A DNA stretch of 64,000 nt from Pelagibacterium nitratireducens (GCF_037044555.1 NZ_CP146275.1:3080501-3144500), one strand, 5' to 3'. Numbered from the stretch's first letter, positions 8,995 to 17,151 are shown. Notes: generated from the letters alone by a model not told the origin. Numbers and translations are program-made.

Positions 8995-8999
8995 CGGGC
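8961..8999. repeat. 39-bp direct repeat, copy A (overlaps the Nudix 3' end)
   Basis: Starts TTCTGTCTCACGGCGC and ends GCATGACGGGC. Identical to copy B at 9082 except for one base. Encodes the last Nudix residues and the stop codon. Confidence 0.8.
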
Positions 9000-9039
9000 T
9001 AAGACCGCCCTATGCCTTCCGCTGCGCCTGCGACGGCGC

Positions 9040-9055
9040 GGCCAAAAAATTGGCC
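9040..9055. terminator. Perfect hairpin between the 39-bp repeats
   Basis: GGCCAA-AAAA-TTGGCC, a perfect 6-bp stem with an A4 loop. It lies between the two repeat copies, downstream of the Nudix gene and downstream of the convergent PiT gene. No T-run follows, so a terminator role is only likely from position. Confidence 0.4.
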
Positions 9056-9081
9056 GGGGTCCTCAGCTTCGCTTCGTCCGG

Positions 9082-9120
9082 TTCTGTCTCACGGCGCGCA
9101 CCGCAGAAGGCATGACGGGC
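9082..9120. repeat. 39-bp direct repeat, copy B
   Basis: Second copy, 121 bp after copy A with one mismatch. The words ATGCCTTCCGC between the copies are partly inverted relative to GCAGAAGGCAT in them, so the block is a mosaic of direct and inverted segments. Confidence 0.8.
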
Positions 9121-9151
9121 CAGGCTTTTTGCCTCGCGCCGGCGGGCTGGA

Positions 9152-10657
9152 CTAAAGCCCGAAGAGAAGAACCATGCCCCAGAATATGCCCGCGGCGAGC
9201 AGCGCGGCGGCGGGGACGGTGATGACCCAGGCGGCGCCGATGGAGAAGGCGTGCTGGCGGCGGACCAGGTAGCGCCGCTGGCGTTTCTGGTAATTGGCGA
9301 CGGCCTCTTCGGCGGTTCTGTTGAGATGGTCGGTGCGCAGGAAGACACCTTCGGGGCTGACGGCCTTGTTGCGGATGTTCTGGTTGGAAAACCCTTCGCG
9401 CAGAAAGCCCACGCCGAACACGGCGCCCACCGCGATATGGGTCGAGGAGACCGGCAGGCCGAGCGCCGAGGCAACCAGCACAGTGGACGCGGCCGAGAGC
9501 GCCACGCAATAGCCGCGGATTTCGTTGAGCTTGGTGATCTTTTCGCCCACGGTGCGGATGAGGCGTGGCCCGAACAGTGCCAGCCCCAGGGCCAGACCCA
9601 GCGCGCCGATGGCCAGCACCCAGATCGGCAGGGAAACCGAACCGCCAACCTCTCCGCCCTGCTGCACGGCCGAAACGATGGCGGCGAGTGGGCCGACGGC
9701 GTTGGCCACATCGTTGGCCCCATGGGCGAAGGACAGCAGAGCGGTCGCAAAGATCAGGGGCAGGCGAAAGAGCGTTCCGACCTGCTTGTTGGAATTGTCC
9801 ATACCCTCGGTGCGCGCCCGCACCCAGGGCTGGGCGGCGAACCAGCCGATACCCCCGGCCAAGAGCCCGATCAGCAGCACGATATGGCCCTCAGGCTTCC
9901 AGACGCGCGAAAGGCCCTTCATGGACATATACATGGCGAAAACGCCGATCATCACCCCCACCAGAACCGGCACCCAGACCCGGGCGGCAACGATTTTTTC
10001 CTTTTCGCGCAGGATGGTGAAGTTGACGATGGTGAGCAGGACCGCAGCCAGCAATCCGCCCATGAGCGGGGAAATCACCCAGCTTGCGGCGATCTTGGCG
10101 ATGGTGGGCCAGACGATGGCGGAAAAGCCGGCGGCAGCGACCCCTGCCCCGACGACGCCGCCAACCACCGCATGGGTGGTGGACACCGGAGCGCCGATGA
10201 TGGTGGCAAGATTGACCCAGAGCGCCGAGGACAAAAGCGCAGCCATCATGACCATGATGAAAGCGGTGCCGTCGATATGAGCGCCGGGAACGATGATGTC
10301 GCGCGAGATGGTACTGACTACGTCGCCACCGGCCAGAAGTGCGCCTGCGGCCTCGCAGATGGCCGCGATGGCCAACGCGCCGGTCATGGTGAGCGCCTTG
10401 GACCCGACAGCCGGACCCATGTTGTTGGCCACGTCATTGGCCCCGATATTGAGCGCCATATAGGCGGCGATGACCGTGGCGATGATGACCAGATAGCTCA
10501 GGGGACCCGAGGAAACGGCAAAACTGGCCCAGACGAGGGCGGCGAGCAAAAAGACCAGCGCAATGCCCGGCGCGGCCATGGCGCGTGAGCTGTCGTGGGT
10601 CGCCTCACGCAACTGCCTGACGCGCTTTAAGTCCTTGTCGATGGCTGGCTTGGCCAT
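9152..10657 (-). CDS. PiT family inorganic phosphate transporter
   Basis: 501 aa inner-membrane low-affinity phosphate permease of the PiT/Pho-4 family, driven by cation or metal-phosphate symport. The two family signature repeats are intact: GANDVANNMGPAVGSKALT in the N-terminal half and HGANDVANAVGPLAAI in the C-terminal half. They mark the inverted repeat domains, with about ten hydrophobic segments and a long central charged loop. Starts at ATG 10657. No PhoU-like pit accessory gene adjoins it. A perfect 20-bp palindrome 67 bp upstream may be its operator. The alkaline-phosphatase-like phoX lies 11 kb away. Confidence 0.93.
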   Translation of the reverse strand: MAKPAIDKDLKRVRQLREATHDSSRAMAAPGIALVFLLAALVWASFAVSSGPLSYLVIIATVIAAYMALNIGANDVANNMGPAVGSKALTMTGALAIAAICEAAGALLAGGDVVSTISRDIIVPGAHIDGTAFIMVMMAALLSSALWVNLATIIGAPVSTTHAVVGGVVGAGVAAAGFSAIVWPTIAKIAASWVISPLMGGLLAAVLLTIVNFTILREKEKIVAARVWVPVLVGVMIGVFAMYMSMKGLSRVWKPEGHIVLLIGLLAGGIGWFAAQPWVRARTEGMDNSNKQVGTLFRLPLIFATALLSFAHGANDVANAVGPLAAIVSAVQQGGEVGGSVSLPIWVLAIGALGLALGLALFGPRLIRTVGEKITKLNEIRGYCVALSAASTVLVASALGLPVSSTHIAVGAVFGVGFLREGFSNQNIRNKAVSPEGVFLRTDHLNRTAEEAVANYQKRQRRYLVRRQHAFSIGAAWVITVPAAALLAAGIFWGMVLLFGL

Positions 10658-10724
10658 GGGGCTCCTGGAAGGCTTGTCGGTCTGTTCTGGCCATATCGAA
10701 CATGGATCGGCTTGGCCACAGCGA

Positions 10725-10744
10725 TTGTGACGTTTTCGTCACAA
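10725..10744. promoter_or_regulatory. Perfect palindrome in the pit / DUF2062 divergent promoter
   Basis: TTGTGACG-TTTT-CGTCACAA: 8-bp perfect arms around T4, 67 bp upstream of the PiT start and 125 bp upstream of the DUF2062 start. It resembles a CRP-type TGTGA/TCACA site but with an 8-bp rather than 6-bp spacer. The cognate regulator is unknown. Confidence 0.55.
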
Positions 10745-10869
10745 AAGGCGCCCGTTGAGGTCTGTTTTACCGCGTCTGCGCAAAACCGCCACACCCCTTA
10801 GCAATTGTCTGGTCGTAAGCCCTCAATTGGGTTTACCATTTGGCCCGAAACGGAGGGCGCCGAGCCTTA

Positions 10870-11469
10870 ATGGACACCAGACGCAAGAAGGACTGGCAGA
10901 CGCGGCTGCGGAATGCGGTCTGGCCCCGCATGGGGATCAGGCGGTATTTGACCTATCTGCAAAAGCGCGTGCTGCGGCTGACGGCGAGCCCGCACGCCAT
11001 CGCGGCAGGCGTTGCCTCGGGCGCGGCGGTGTCGGTGTTTCCGCTGATCGGGGTGCATTTCTTTCTGGGCTTCATTCTGGCGTTCGTGACGCGCGGCAAC
11101 ATGCTGGCTGCGGCGATCGGCACCGCCTGGGGCAATCCCATCACCTTCCCGCTGTTTTTTTCGCTCAGCTTTCAATTCGGTTCCGCGATCCGGGCAGCGC
11201 TGTTTCCCGACGATCCGGCGACCGTGATGCGTCACGCGGACGCCACGGCGCTTTCGGGCGGGCTGTTCTCGCTCGATCTTGGGGCCATTCTGCCGCTGTT
11301 CCAGACCATGATGATCGGCGCGCTGCCGATTGCGCTGTTTTGCTGGGTGTTCTTTTACGTGATCGTGCGCGGGCTGGTGAGCGGGTTCCAGCGGGCGCGC
11401 AAAGCCCGGCTGGAGCGGCGGCGGGCACGGCAGGGCCAGACCTCGCCGCGCAACGCGGTGCGGGGCTGA
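10870..11469 (+). CDS. DUF2062 membrane protein
   Basis: 199 aa. A basic N-terminus (TRRKKDWQTRLR) is followed by hydrophobic segments and the GTAWGNPITFPLFF stretch typical of DUF2062 proteins, then a very basic C-terminal tail rich in R and K. Function of the family is not established; in some proteins the domain is fused to glycosyltransferases. ATG at 10870 preferred, since the alternative upstream codon is TTG and only adds ten residues. Followed after 26 bp by the VOC protein gene, so probably co-transcribed. Confidence 0.83.
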   Translation: MDTRRKKDWQTRLRNAVWPRMGIRRYLTYLQKRVLRLTASPHAIAAGVASGAAVSVFPLIGVHFFLGFILAFVTRGNMLAAAIGTAWGNPITFPLFFSLSFQFGSAIRAALFPDDPATVMRHADATALSGGLFSLDLGAILPLFQTMMIGALPIALFCWVFFYVIVRGLVSGFQRARKARLERRRARQGQTSPRNAVRG

Positions 11470-11495
11470 TTTTCAAGACATGGAGAGAAGATAGA

Positions 11496-11912
11496 GTGAC
11501 TCAATCGGTTTTTCACTTCGCCTATCACGTGACCGACCTGGACGCGGCGCGGCGATTTTACGGCGGCGTGCTGGGATGCGCCGAGGGGCGCTCAACCGAA
11601 ACCTGGGTCGATTTCGATTTTTTCGGGCATCAGATTTCGCTGCATCTGGGCGAGCCGTTCAAAACGACCCGCACCGGCAAGGTGGGCGATCATATGGTGA
11701 TGATGCCGCATCTGGGCGTGGTCCTTCCGCTCGATGACTGGAAGGCACTGGCCGCTCGCCTGGAGGGCGCGGGGATTGCGTTCGACATTCCCCCGGTTGT
11801 GCGGTTCGAGGGTGAACCGGGCGAACAGCGGACCATGTTTTTTACCGACCCGTCGGGCAATCCGATCGAGGTAAAGGGCTTTGCAGACTTTGCCGGGGTG
11901 TTTGCCAAATAG
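11496..11912 (+). CDS. VOC / glyoxalase superfamily protein
   Basis: 138 aa single-chain vicinal-oxygen-chelate protein. The start FHFAYHVTDLDAARRFYGGVLG is the classic first beta-alpha-beta unit, with a metal-ligand His in AYHVTD. The C-terminal half carries FFTDPSGNPIEVKGF with the terminal Glu ligand. GTG at 11496 follows GGAGAGAAG and gives the family start. Substrate unknown; VOC members include glyoxalases, extradiol dioxygenases and resistance proteins. It converges on pcaQ with a gap of only 2 bp, so the two transcripts must overlap. Confidence 0.82.
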   Translation: MTQSVFHFAYHVTDLDAARRFYGGVLGCAEGRSTETWVDFDFFGHQISLHLGEPFKTTRTGKVGDHMVMMPHLGVVLPLDDWKALAARLEGAGIAFDIPPVVRFEGEPGEQRTMFFTDPSGNPIEVKGFADFAGVFAK

Positions 11913-11914
11913 TC

Positions 11915-12832
11915 CTATCGTCGGCTGACCACCTCGCGAACCGCGGCGATGAAGGCGGTTGTGGGCAGGTCGAGATCGGCGCCGGCGCGGGTGGTGATGC
12001 CGATGGCGCCGTAGCTGGCGGACATATCGATATCGAGAGCGGCCAGCGCGCCGCTTTGCAGATCGGCGGCGACCACCGATCGGGAGATGAACCAGACCGC
12101 ATCACCAAGGAGCGCATAGGCGCGGCCGAACGAATTGGACACGGTTTCGATTTCGTGCGGCAGGCGCGCGATGCCGGCGGCGAGGAGTACTGTTTCGACG
12201 GTCTGGCGAATGATGGCGCCGCGCGGGGGGACGAGCGCGGGAAAGGGTTCGACCATGCGCAGGGACGGCTCGGGCGCGGCGAGCAGCGGATGGTCGGGAC
12301 GGACGGCAAGGACCAGGGGTTCTGAATAGAGGTGCTCGAAGGTGAGGCCCGCCATGACGTCCGGCGCGGGCATGCGGCCGACCACCAGATCGATGGCACC
12401 GGTGCGCAGCAGACCGAGAAGATGCGGGCTGGGCCCGCTTTCCACATGCAGGCGGGCGGCGAGCGGACCCAGGGCAAAGCGCGCCACGGCGCGCGGCATC
12501 ACTTCGACCTCGACGGTCGGCAGCGCGCCGAGCCGCACCACGGCATCGGCATGGCTGGCGAGCGATACCGATTCAACGCCCTGGCGCAGGGCAGCGAGGG
12601 CAGCATTGGCGTAGCGCAGGAACAGCGCGCCGAACTCGGTGAGTGCCAGCTTGCGGCGGGAGCGGTCGAACAGGGCGACGCCGAGAATATCCTCGAGTTC
12701 GGCCAGCGATTTGGAAATGGCGGGCTGGGACAGGCCCAGCGCCTCGGCGGCGGGTACGACGCCGCCATGCCTGTCGGTTTCGACAAAACAGGAGAGATGG
12801 CGGAGTTTTATGCGGGGGTCGAGGTTCGGCAT
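11915..12832 (-). CDS. pcaQ: LysR-type regulator PcaQ of the beta-ketoadipate pathway
   Basis: 305 aa LysR-family activator. The N-terminal winged helix includes LRHLSCFVETDRHGGVVPAAEALGLSQPAISKSL, and the rest is a substrate-binding-like effector domain. Length, the PNLDPRIKLRHL start and position divergent from pcaIJF identify it as PcaQ, which in Agrobacterium and Sinorhizobium activates protocatechuate genes in response to a pathway intermediate (beta-carboxy-cis,cis-muconate or related). Here it would act on the 113-bp AT-rich divergent region. The upstream steps pcaDCHGB are not in the window. Confidence 0.87.
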   Translation of the reverse strand: MPNLDPRIKLRHLSCFVETDRHGGVVPAAEALGLSQPAISKSLAELEDILGVALFDRSRRKLALTEFGALFLRYANAALAALRQGVESVSLASHADAVVRLGALPTVEVEVMPRAVARFALGPLAARLHVESGPSPHLLGLLRTGAIDLVVGRMPAPDVMAGLTFEHLYSEPLVLAVRPDHPLLAAPEPSLRMVEPFPALVPPRGAIIRQTVETVLLAAGIARLPHEIETVSNSFGRAYALLGDAVWFISRSVVAADLQSGALAALDIDMSASYGAIGITTRAGADLDLPTTAFIAAVREVVSRR

Positions 12833-12945
12833 ACCGATATATTCTATATGGTTATATCTTTCCCCATATTTATCATTTTACCGCGCCTCGTCGCCAGTGT
12901 TTATTGCGCTTTCGGTTATAGAACTGTTTTCCGGGGTGGAGACCA
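12833..12945. promoter_or_regulatory. pcaQ / pcaI divergent promoter region
   Basis: 113 bp, strikingly AT-rich beside its GC-rich genes. On the minus strand an ATAACC word faces a GGTAT word across an AT-rich spacer (about 12834-12858), resembling half of the known PcaQ site ATAACC-N4-GGTTAA but with a longer spacer. It probably holds both promoters and the PcaQ operator. Confidence 0.4.
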
Positions 12946-13791
12946 ATGAGCAAAATCATGCCGCTCGAACAGGCGGTGCGCGAGAACCTTAGCGATGGCG
13001 ATACGGTCGCGTTTGAAGGGTTTACGCATCTGATCCCGCATGCGGCGGGTCATGAAGCGATCCGGCAGGGGTTCAAGGACCTCACCCTGATCCGCATGAC
13101 GCCCGATATCGTCTATGACCAGATGATCGGCATGGGCATGGCGAAAAAGGTGATCTTTTCTTATGCTGGCAATCCGGGCGTGGGGCTGTTGCGCCGCATG
13201 CGCGATGCCATCGAGAACCAGTATCCACGCGCCATCGAAACCGTCGAGCACTCGCATGCGGCCATGGCCAACGCCTATGCGGCAGGTGCCGCGGGCCTGC
13301 CTTGCGCGGTGTTTCGCGGCTACAAGGGCGCCGACCTGCCCAAGGTCAATCCCGACATCAAATCGATCACCTGCCCCTATACCGGGGAAGAGTTGGCGAC
13401 GGTGCCGGCGCACAACCCGGACGTCGCCTTCATCCATGCCCAGAAGGCCAATGAAAAGGGCGATGTTCTGATCGAGGGCATTGTGGGGGTGCAAAAGGAA
13501 GTGGCGCTGGCGGCCAAGAAGGTCGTGGTGACGGTGGAAGAGATCGTGCCCGATTTTGCCGGCATGCACCCCAACCTCACAGTGCTGCCGCACTGGACGG
13601 TGACGGCGATTGCCAAGGTCAAGGGCGGCGCACACCCCTCCTATACCCATGGCTATTACGCGCGCGACAATGCGGCCTATCTGGCCTGGAACGAGATTTC
13701 GGCCGACCGCGAGCTGTTTGCCAAATGGATGGACGAGAATGTTCTGAACGCGACGCCCGAGGTGTTCGCCGAGCGTGTGAAGGGGCTTTGA
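12946..13791 (+). CDS. pcaI: 3-oxoadipate CoA-transferase, alpha subunit (CatI type)
   Basis: 281 aa. Transfers CoA from succinyl-CoA to 3-oxoadipate, the step before thiolysis in aromatic catabolism. Subunit sizes here (281 and 259 aa) match the glutaconate-CoA-transferase-like CatI/CatJ enzymes rather than the shorter classic Pseudomonas PcaI/PcaJ. An EGFTHLIPHAAGHEAIRQG N-terminal CoA-binding stretch is visible. GGTGGAG precedes the ATG at good spacing. First gene of a tight pcaI-pcaJ-pcaF operon (2-bp and 1-bp gaps), divergent from pcaQ. Cytosolic. Confidence 0.9.
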   Translation: MSKIMPLEQAVRENLSDGDTVAFEGFTHLIPHAAGHEAIRQGFKDLTLIRMTPDIVYDQMIGMGMAKKVIFSYAGNPGVGLLRRMRDAIENQYPRAIETVEHSHAAMANAYAAGAAGLPCAVFRGYKGADLPKVNPDIKSITCPYTGEELATVPAHNPDVAFIHAQKANEKGDVLIEGIVGVQKEVALAAKKVVVTVEEIVPDFAGMHPNLTVLPHWTVTAIAKVKGGAHPSYTHGYYARDNAAYLAWNEISADRELFAKWMDENVLNATPEVFAERVKGL

Positions 13792-13793
13792 CG

Positions 13794-14573
13794 ATGAGCG
13801 ATTTTACCCCAACCGAAATGATGACCATTGCCGCCTCGCGGGCGCTGTCCTCGAAAGACGTGTGTTTCGTCGGTATCGGCGCGCCGTCTGCGGCGTGCAA
13901 TGTTGCGCGGCTGACCCACGCACCCGATATCACGCTGATCTATGAGAGCGGAACCATCGGCACGGCGCCCGATGTGCTGCCGCTTTCGATTGGCGATGGC
14001 GAACTGTGTGAAACCGCCGTCACCACTGTCGCGGTGCCCGAGATGTTTCGCTACTGGCTGCAGGGCGGCAAGATCACCGTGGGGTTTTTGGGCGCGGCGC
14101 AGATCGACAAGTTCGGCAATATCAACACCACGGTGATCGGCGATTACGACCATCCCAAGGTGCGGCTGCCGGGCGGCGGCGGGGCGCCTGAAATCGCAAC
14201 CTCATGCGGCGAGATTTATATTACGCTCAAGCAGGCGACGCGCTCGATGGTGGAAAAGATCGACTTTTTCACATCGTTCGGTCACGGCGAAGGCGGCGTC
14301 CACCGCGAGCGGCTGGGGATCAAGACCAAGGGACCGACGCTTTTGATCACCGATCTGGCGGTCTGGAAGCCCGACCCGGTGACCAAGGAATTTACCGTGA
14401 TTTCGCTCCATGAGGGGGTGACGCGAGAGATGGTGCAGGAGACCTGCGGGTGGACGGTGAAGTTTGCCGACAATCTCGAGGTAACCCCTGCCCCGAGCGC
14501 GATTGAGCTTTCGACCCTGCGCGATCTCAACGAACGCACCAAGCGCGCCCATGCGGGCGGAAAGGCAGCGTAA
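13794..14573 (+). CDS. pcaJ: 3-oxoadipate CoA-transferase, beta subunit (CatJ type)
   Basis: 259 aa partner of the preceding subunit, starting 3 bases after its stop. The ESGTIGTAPDVLPLSIGD stretch contains the Glu expected to form the glutamyl-CoA thioester in this CoA-transferase family, and GGGGAPEIA is the conserved glycine-rich loop. The open frame extends upstream into pcaI, but the ATG at 13794 gives the family N-terminus and the expected 259-aa length. Alternative annotation would be a generic glutaconate/3-oxoacid CoA-transferase; the adjacent thiolase and PcaQ make 3-oxoadipate the best substrate. Confidence 0.9.
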   Translation: MSDFTPTEMMTIAASRALSSKDVCFVGIGAPSAACNVARLTHAPDITLIYESGTIGTAPDVLPLSIGDGELCETAVTTVAVPEMFRYWLQGGKITVGFLGAAQIDKFGNINTTVIGDYDHPKVRLPGGGGAPEIATSCGEIYITLKQATRSMVEKIDFFTSFGHGEGGVHRERLGIKTKGPTLLITDLAVWKPDPVTKEFTVISLHEGVTREMVQETCGWTVKFADNLEVTPAPSAIELSTLRDLNERTKRAHAGGKAA

Positions 14574-14574
14574 A

Positions 14575-15780
14575 ATGGCCGAAGCTTACATCTGCGACTA
14601 TATCCGCACACCCATCGGGCGGTTCGGCGGGGCGCTCAGCAAGGTTCGGCCCGACGATCTTGGGGCGCTGGTGCTGAAAACGCTGGTCGAGCGCAATCCG
14701 TCAGTCGATTTCGAGGCGGTCGAGGACGTGATCTTCGGCAATGCCAACCAGGCGGGCGAAGACAATCGCAATGTGGCGCGCATGAGCCTGCTGCTGGCCG
14801 GACTGCCTGTCACTGTGACGGGGACAACCATCAACCGGCTATGCGGATCGGGGCTCGATGCGGTGCTGACGGCGGCGCGGGCCATCAAGGCGGGCGAAGC
14901 GGATTTGATGATTGCCGGCGGCACGGAATCGATGAGCCGGGCGCCGTTCGTGATGCCCAAGGCCGAGACGGCGTTTTCGCGCAATGCGGAGATTTATGAC
15001 ACGACCATCGGCTGGCGCTTCGTCAATCCCGCGATGAAGGCACAATATGGCGTCGATTCCATGCCCGAGACCGGCGAGAACGTTGCCGAGGATTATCATG
15101 TTTCCCGCCAAGATCAGGACGCCTTTGCGGTGCGCAGCCAGAACAAGGCGGCTGCCGCTCAGGCGAGTGGACGGCTGGCCCAGGAAATCGTTGCGGTGAG
15201 CATCCCCCAGCGCAAGGGCGATCCGGTTGTCGTCGACACCGACGAGCATCCACGCGCCACCACGCTGGAAACGCTGGCCAAGCTGCCAACGCCATTCAAG
15301 AAGGAGGGCGGCACGGTGACGGCGGGCAATGCGTCCGGCGTCAATGACGGGGCTGCGGCGCTGATCATCGCATCCGAAGCTGCAGTGAAGAAATACGGGC
15401 TGACGCCGATTGCGCGGATCGTGGGCGGTGCGACCGCCGGGGTGCCGCCGCGGGTGATGGGCATCGGGCCCCTGCCCGCTTCGCAAAAGCTGATGGCGCG
15501 ACTGGGCCTGGGTGCCGAAGATTTCGATCTCGTCGAACTCAACGAGGCCTTTGCTTCGCAGGGAATTGCCGTGCTGCGCGGGCTGGGGATTGCCGAGGAC
15601 GCGGACTTTGTGAACCCCAATGGCGGGGCTATCGCGCTGGGTCATCCGCTGGGCATGTCAGGCGCGCGCATTGCCGGAACGGCTGCTCTGGAGCTGAGCC
15701 TTTCGGGCAAAAAGCGGGCGCTGGTGACGATGTGCATCGGGGTCGGCCAAGGGATCGCGGCGGCGCTGGAGGCGGTTTAA
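14575..15780 (+). CDS. pcaF: Beta-ketoadipyl-CoA thiolase
   Basis: 401 aa thiolase cleaving 3-oxoadipyl-CoA to succinyl-CoA and acetyl-CoA, the last step of the beta-ketoadipate pathway. The three catalytic signatures are present: [10 protein letters not shown] with the nucleophilic Cys, [10 protein letters not shown] with the His, and CIGVGQG with the second Cys. Residues [16 protein letters not shown] at the N-terminus are typical of PcaF rather than housekeeping acetoacetyl-CoA thiolases. Starts one base after pcaJ and ends in front of a strong terminator, closing the operon. Confidence 0.92.
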   Translation: MAEAYICDYIRTPIGRFGGALSKVRPDDLGALVLKTLVERNPSVDFEAVEDVIFGNANQAGEDNRNVARMSLLLAGLPVTVTGTTINRLCGSGLDAVLTAARAIKAGEADLMIAGGTESMSRAPFVMPKAETAFSRNAEIYDTTIGWRFVNPAMKAQYGVDSMPETGENVAEDYHVSRQDQDAFAVRSQNKAAAAQASGRLAQEIVAVSIPQRKGDPVVVDTDEHPRATTLETLAKLPTPFKKEGGTVTAGNASGVNDGAAALIIASEAAVKKYGLTPIARIVGGATAGVPPRVMGIGPLPASQKLMARLGLGAEDFDLVELNEAFASQGIAVLRGLGIAEDADFVNPNGGAIALGHPLGMSGARIAGTAALELSLSGKKRALVTMCIGVGQGIAAALEAV

Positions 15781-15810
15781 GCCACGGATTTCGAGAGCCG
15801 GACAGTTTAA

Positions 15811-15860
15811 CAAGGCCTCTTCACCCTGACCGCAGGGTGAGGGGGCCTTGTCAGTTTTTT
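15811..15860 (+). terminator. Rho-independent terminator after pcaF
   Basis: An 18-bp imperfect stem (CAAGGCC...CACCCTG with CAGGGTG...GGCCTTG, two mismatches) around ACCG, followed by a T6 run at 15854-15859. Placed 30 bp after the pcaF stop. Confidence 0.85.
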
Positions 15861-16092
15861 GCGGCAAAACGCCGATTTTACCTCCGCCTTGCAATTGGGA
15901 CGCCAAACGCCTATATGTCTGCAAGGTTCGATGGCGCGCGATTTGGTTTGTCGCGCTTTTGAAGCGCAACAACAGCAGCGCCCTTTTTCGAGCCAGTTTC
16001 TCCAACAATCATAAAACCGTAGCAAGGCTGCCCGATAATCGTGGCGCCGCTACAGTTCAGACGAGGCCGTCCAGTGGCGGTCAGAAAGACAT
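15861..16092. other. Intergenic leader upstream of the small protein gene
   Basis: With the terminator, part of a 312-bp gap after pcaF. Contains a few short hairpin words (GCGCGCGATTTGG, GTCGCGCTTTTGAAGCGC near 15932-15964) and no convincing frame or RNA gene. Probably holds the promoter of the gene at 16093. Confidence 0.4.
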
Positions 16093-16371
16093 ATGAAGAC
16101 CATAGATTTCAACGCCGAAGCGTCCCTCTATCTGGGCCGCGACTGGCGGACTGCGCTCGAGCAGGGATCGCGACGATTCCCGAGCGCTGCAAAGGCCATC
16201 CGATTTGCGCTTGAGGAAGTGCCGCCCGTGAGCCTTCACGGTGCGCGCATGATCGTTGAGGGGCGAACCTATTCGCCCCGCGATCTGCAAAAGCTTTACG
16301 GCGACCGGGAATACCCGCTGCACCGCAAGGCCGATCTCGAAGCGATCCTTGTCGAACCCTTCAACGATTAG
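16093..16371 (+). CDS. Conserved hypothetical small protein
   Basis: 92 aa, no recognised catalytic motif. The central pattern SAAKAIRFALEEVPPVSLHGA, then a short strand and RDLQKLYGDREYPLHRK, resembles a family of small uncharacterised proteins common in Hyphomicrobiales. Mixed charge, no signal peptide, no membrane segment, hence probably cytosolic. ATG start at 16093. Stand-alone gene with a long upstream spacer. Function unknown. Confidence 0.65.
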   Translation: MKTIDFNAEASLYLGRDWRTALEQGSRRFPSAAKAIRFALEEVPPVSLHGARMIVEGRTYSPRDLQKLYGDREYPLHRKADLEAILVEPFND

Positions 16372-16494
16372 GCTGTCGATTTTGGGGGTGGACGCAAACC
16401 CGGCACACGGGATCATCCCGGGTCGGCAGGTTGGCGGTTTAATTAGAGCCGTTCAGGATTTGATTGACTCCAATCCTTGGCTCTAAGCCCTTGT

Positions 16495-16550
16495 TCTGTC
16501 GCGTGTTGCGAACCGCAAAACCGTTTCCACTTTTGCTGGACACGCTCTAG
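16495..16550. repeat. Hyphomicrobiales-type intergenic repeat
   Basis: Ends in AACCG-TTTCCACTTTTGCTGG and a CTCTAG terminus. I recall this word pattern (an AACCG..CCACTT core ending in GCTCTAG) from repeated intergenic elements in rhizobial genomes. Only one copy was recognised here. Confidence 0.4.
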
Positions 16551-16560
16551 ACGCTGAGTG

Positions 16561-16592
16561 TACTGGACCCCGGCTCAAGGCCGGGGTGACCG
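16561..16592. repeat. Palindromic intergenic repeat unit (REP-like), copy 3
   Basis: TACTGGACCCCGGC-TCAAG-GCCGGGGTGACCGG. Same head and tail as the other copies; the arm bases have changed in a compensating way (CCCCGGC / GCCGGGG). Confidence 0.8.
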
Positions 16593-16615
16593 GGCGGAAC
16601 AGAGCTTGAATGATC

Positions 16616-16846
16616 TCAGGCTGTCGTCGTCTTGCGGCGAACAGCGGGCTTTTTCTTGGGGGCGGGCTTTTTGGCCGCCTTTTCGATGGCGTCGGTGCGC
16701 TCTTTTTCCAGCCGTAGGGCCTTGAGGCGCTCGGTCTTGGCGCGTGTGGCGTCCAGCGCGATTTCTTCCTGGCGCAGCGCCTCTTTCTGGCGCGCTTCCA
16801 TCTCGGCGTATTTGCGCTGCGGGCTCACCTTGGGCGGAGCTTCCAT
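16616..16846 (-). CDS. Small basic charged-helix protein, unknown function
   Basis: 76 aa, composed of a short proline-containing N-terminus, a long E/R/K/A-rich helix likely to form a coiled coil (residues 12-57), and a lysine-proline tail (KKPAPKKKPAVRRK) of nucleic-acid-binding character. The ATG at 16846 follows GGAGATAT at good spacing, so translation is likely real despite low complexity. It lies just downstream of the cold-shock gene terminator on the same strand. The tail resembles those of small DNA- or RNA-binding proteins, but no domain is recognised. Confidence 0.6.
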   Translation of the reverse strand: MEAPPKVSPQRKYAEMEARQKEALRQEEIALDATRAKTERLKALRLEKERTDAIEKAAKKPAPKKKPAVRRKTTTA

Positions 16847-16867
16847 TGAGATATCTCCTGAGATTAA

Positions 16868-16909
16868 AAAAGGCCGCCTTTGGAGCATACGCTCTAAAGG
16901 CGGCCTTTT
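16868..16909 (-). terminator. Bidirectional hairpin terminator after cold-shock gene 1
   Basis: A 19-bp stem with one mismatch (AAAAGGCCGCCTTTGGAGC facing GCTCTAAAGGCGGCCTTTT) around a 4-base loop. It has an A-run on one side and a T-run on the other, so it can stop transcription in both directions. Lies 6 bp after the csp stop. Confidence 0.85.
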
Positions 16910-16915
16910 ATGGTA

Positions 16916-17122
16916 TTAGGCAGCCTGGATGTTGATGGCCGACTTGCGTCCGTCGCGACCGCTTTCGAGCTCGTAGCTCACAGCCTGGCCTTCGACCAGC
17001 GTCGCCATTCCGGCGCGCTCGACAGCGGAGATGTGCACGAATGCATCTTCGCCGCCCTGATCGGGCTGAATGAAGCCGAAGCCCTTGGTTGCATTGAAGA
17101 ACTTTACCTTGCCCGAGATCAT
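16916..17122 (-). CDS. cspA: Cold-shock protein, CspA family (paralog 1)
   Basis: 68 aa single cold-shock (S1-like OB fold) domain protein, an RNA chaperone. RNP1 is KGFGFIQ and RNP2 AFVHIS. Two tandem ATGs occur; the second (17122) is chosen because it leaves about 6 bases after AAGGA and aligns with the start of paralog 2. A long leader shares about 80% identity over roughly 70 nt with the paralog 2 leader, suggesting post-transcriptional control. A strong terminator follows directly, so it is monocistronic. Confidence 0.93.
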   Translation of the reverse strand: MISGKVKFFNATKGFGFIQPDQGGEDAFVHISAVERAGMATLVEGQAVSYELESGRDGRKSAINIQAA

Positions 17123-17151
17123 CATGGATCCTTTCAGTGGCAGTGGACCCC

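Noticed and set aside
15861..16092. Possible tRNA or small RNA in the gap after pcaF
   Set aside because: Short hairpins only; no cloverleaf, T-loop consensus or CCA end could be built.
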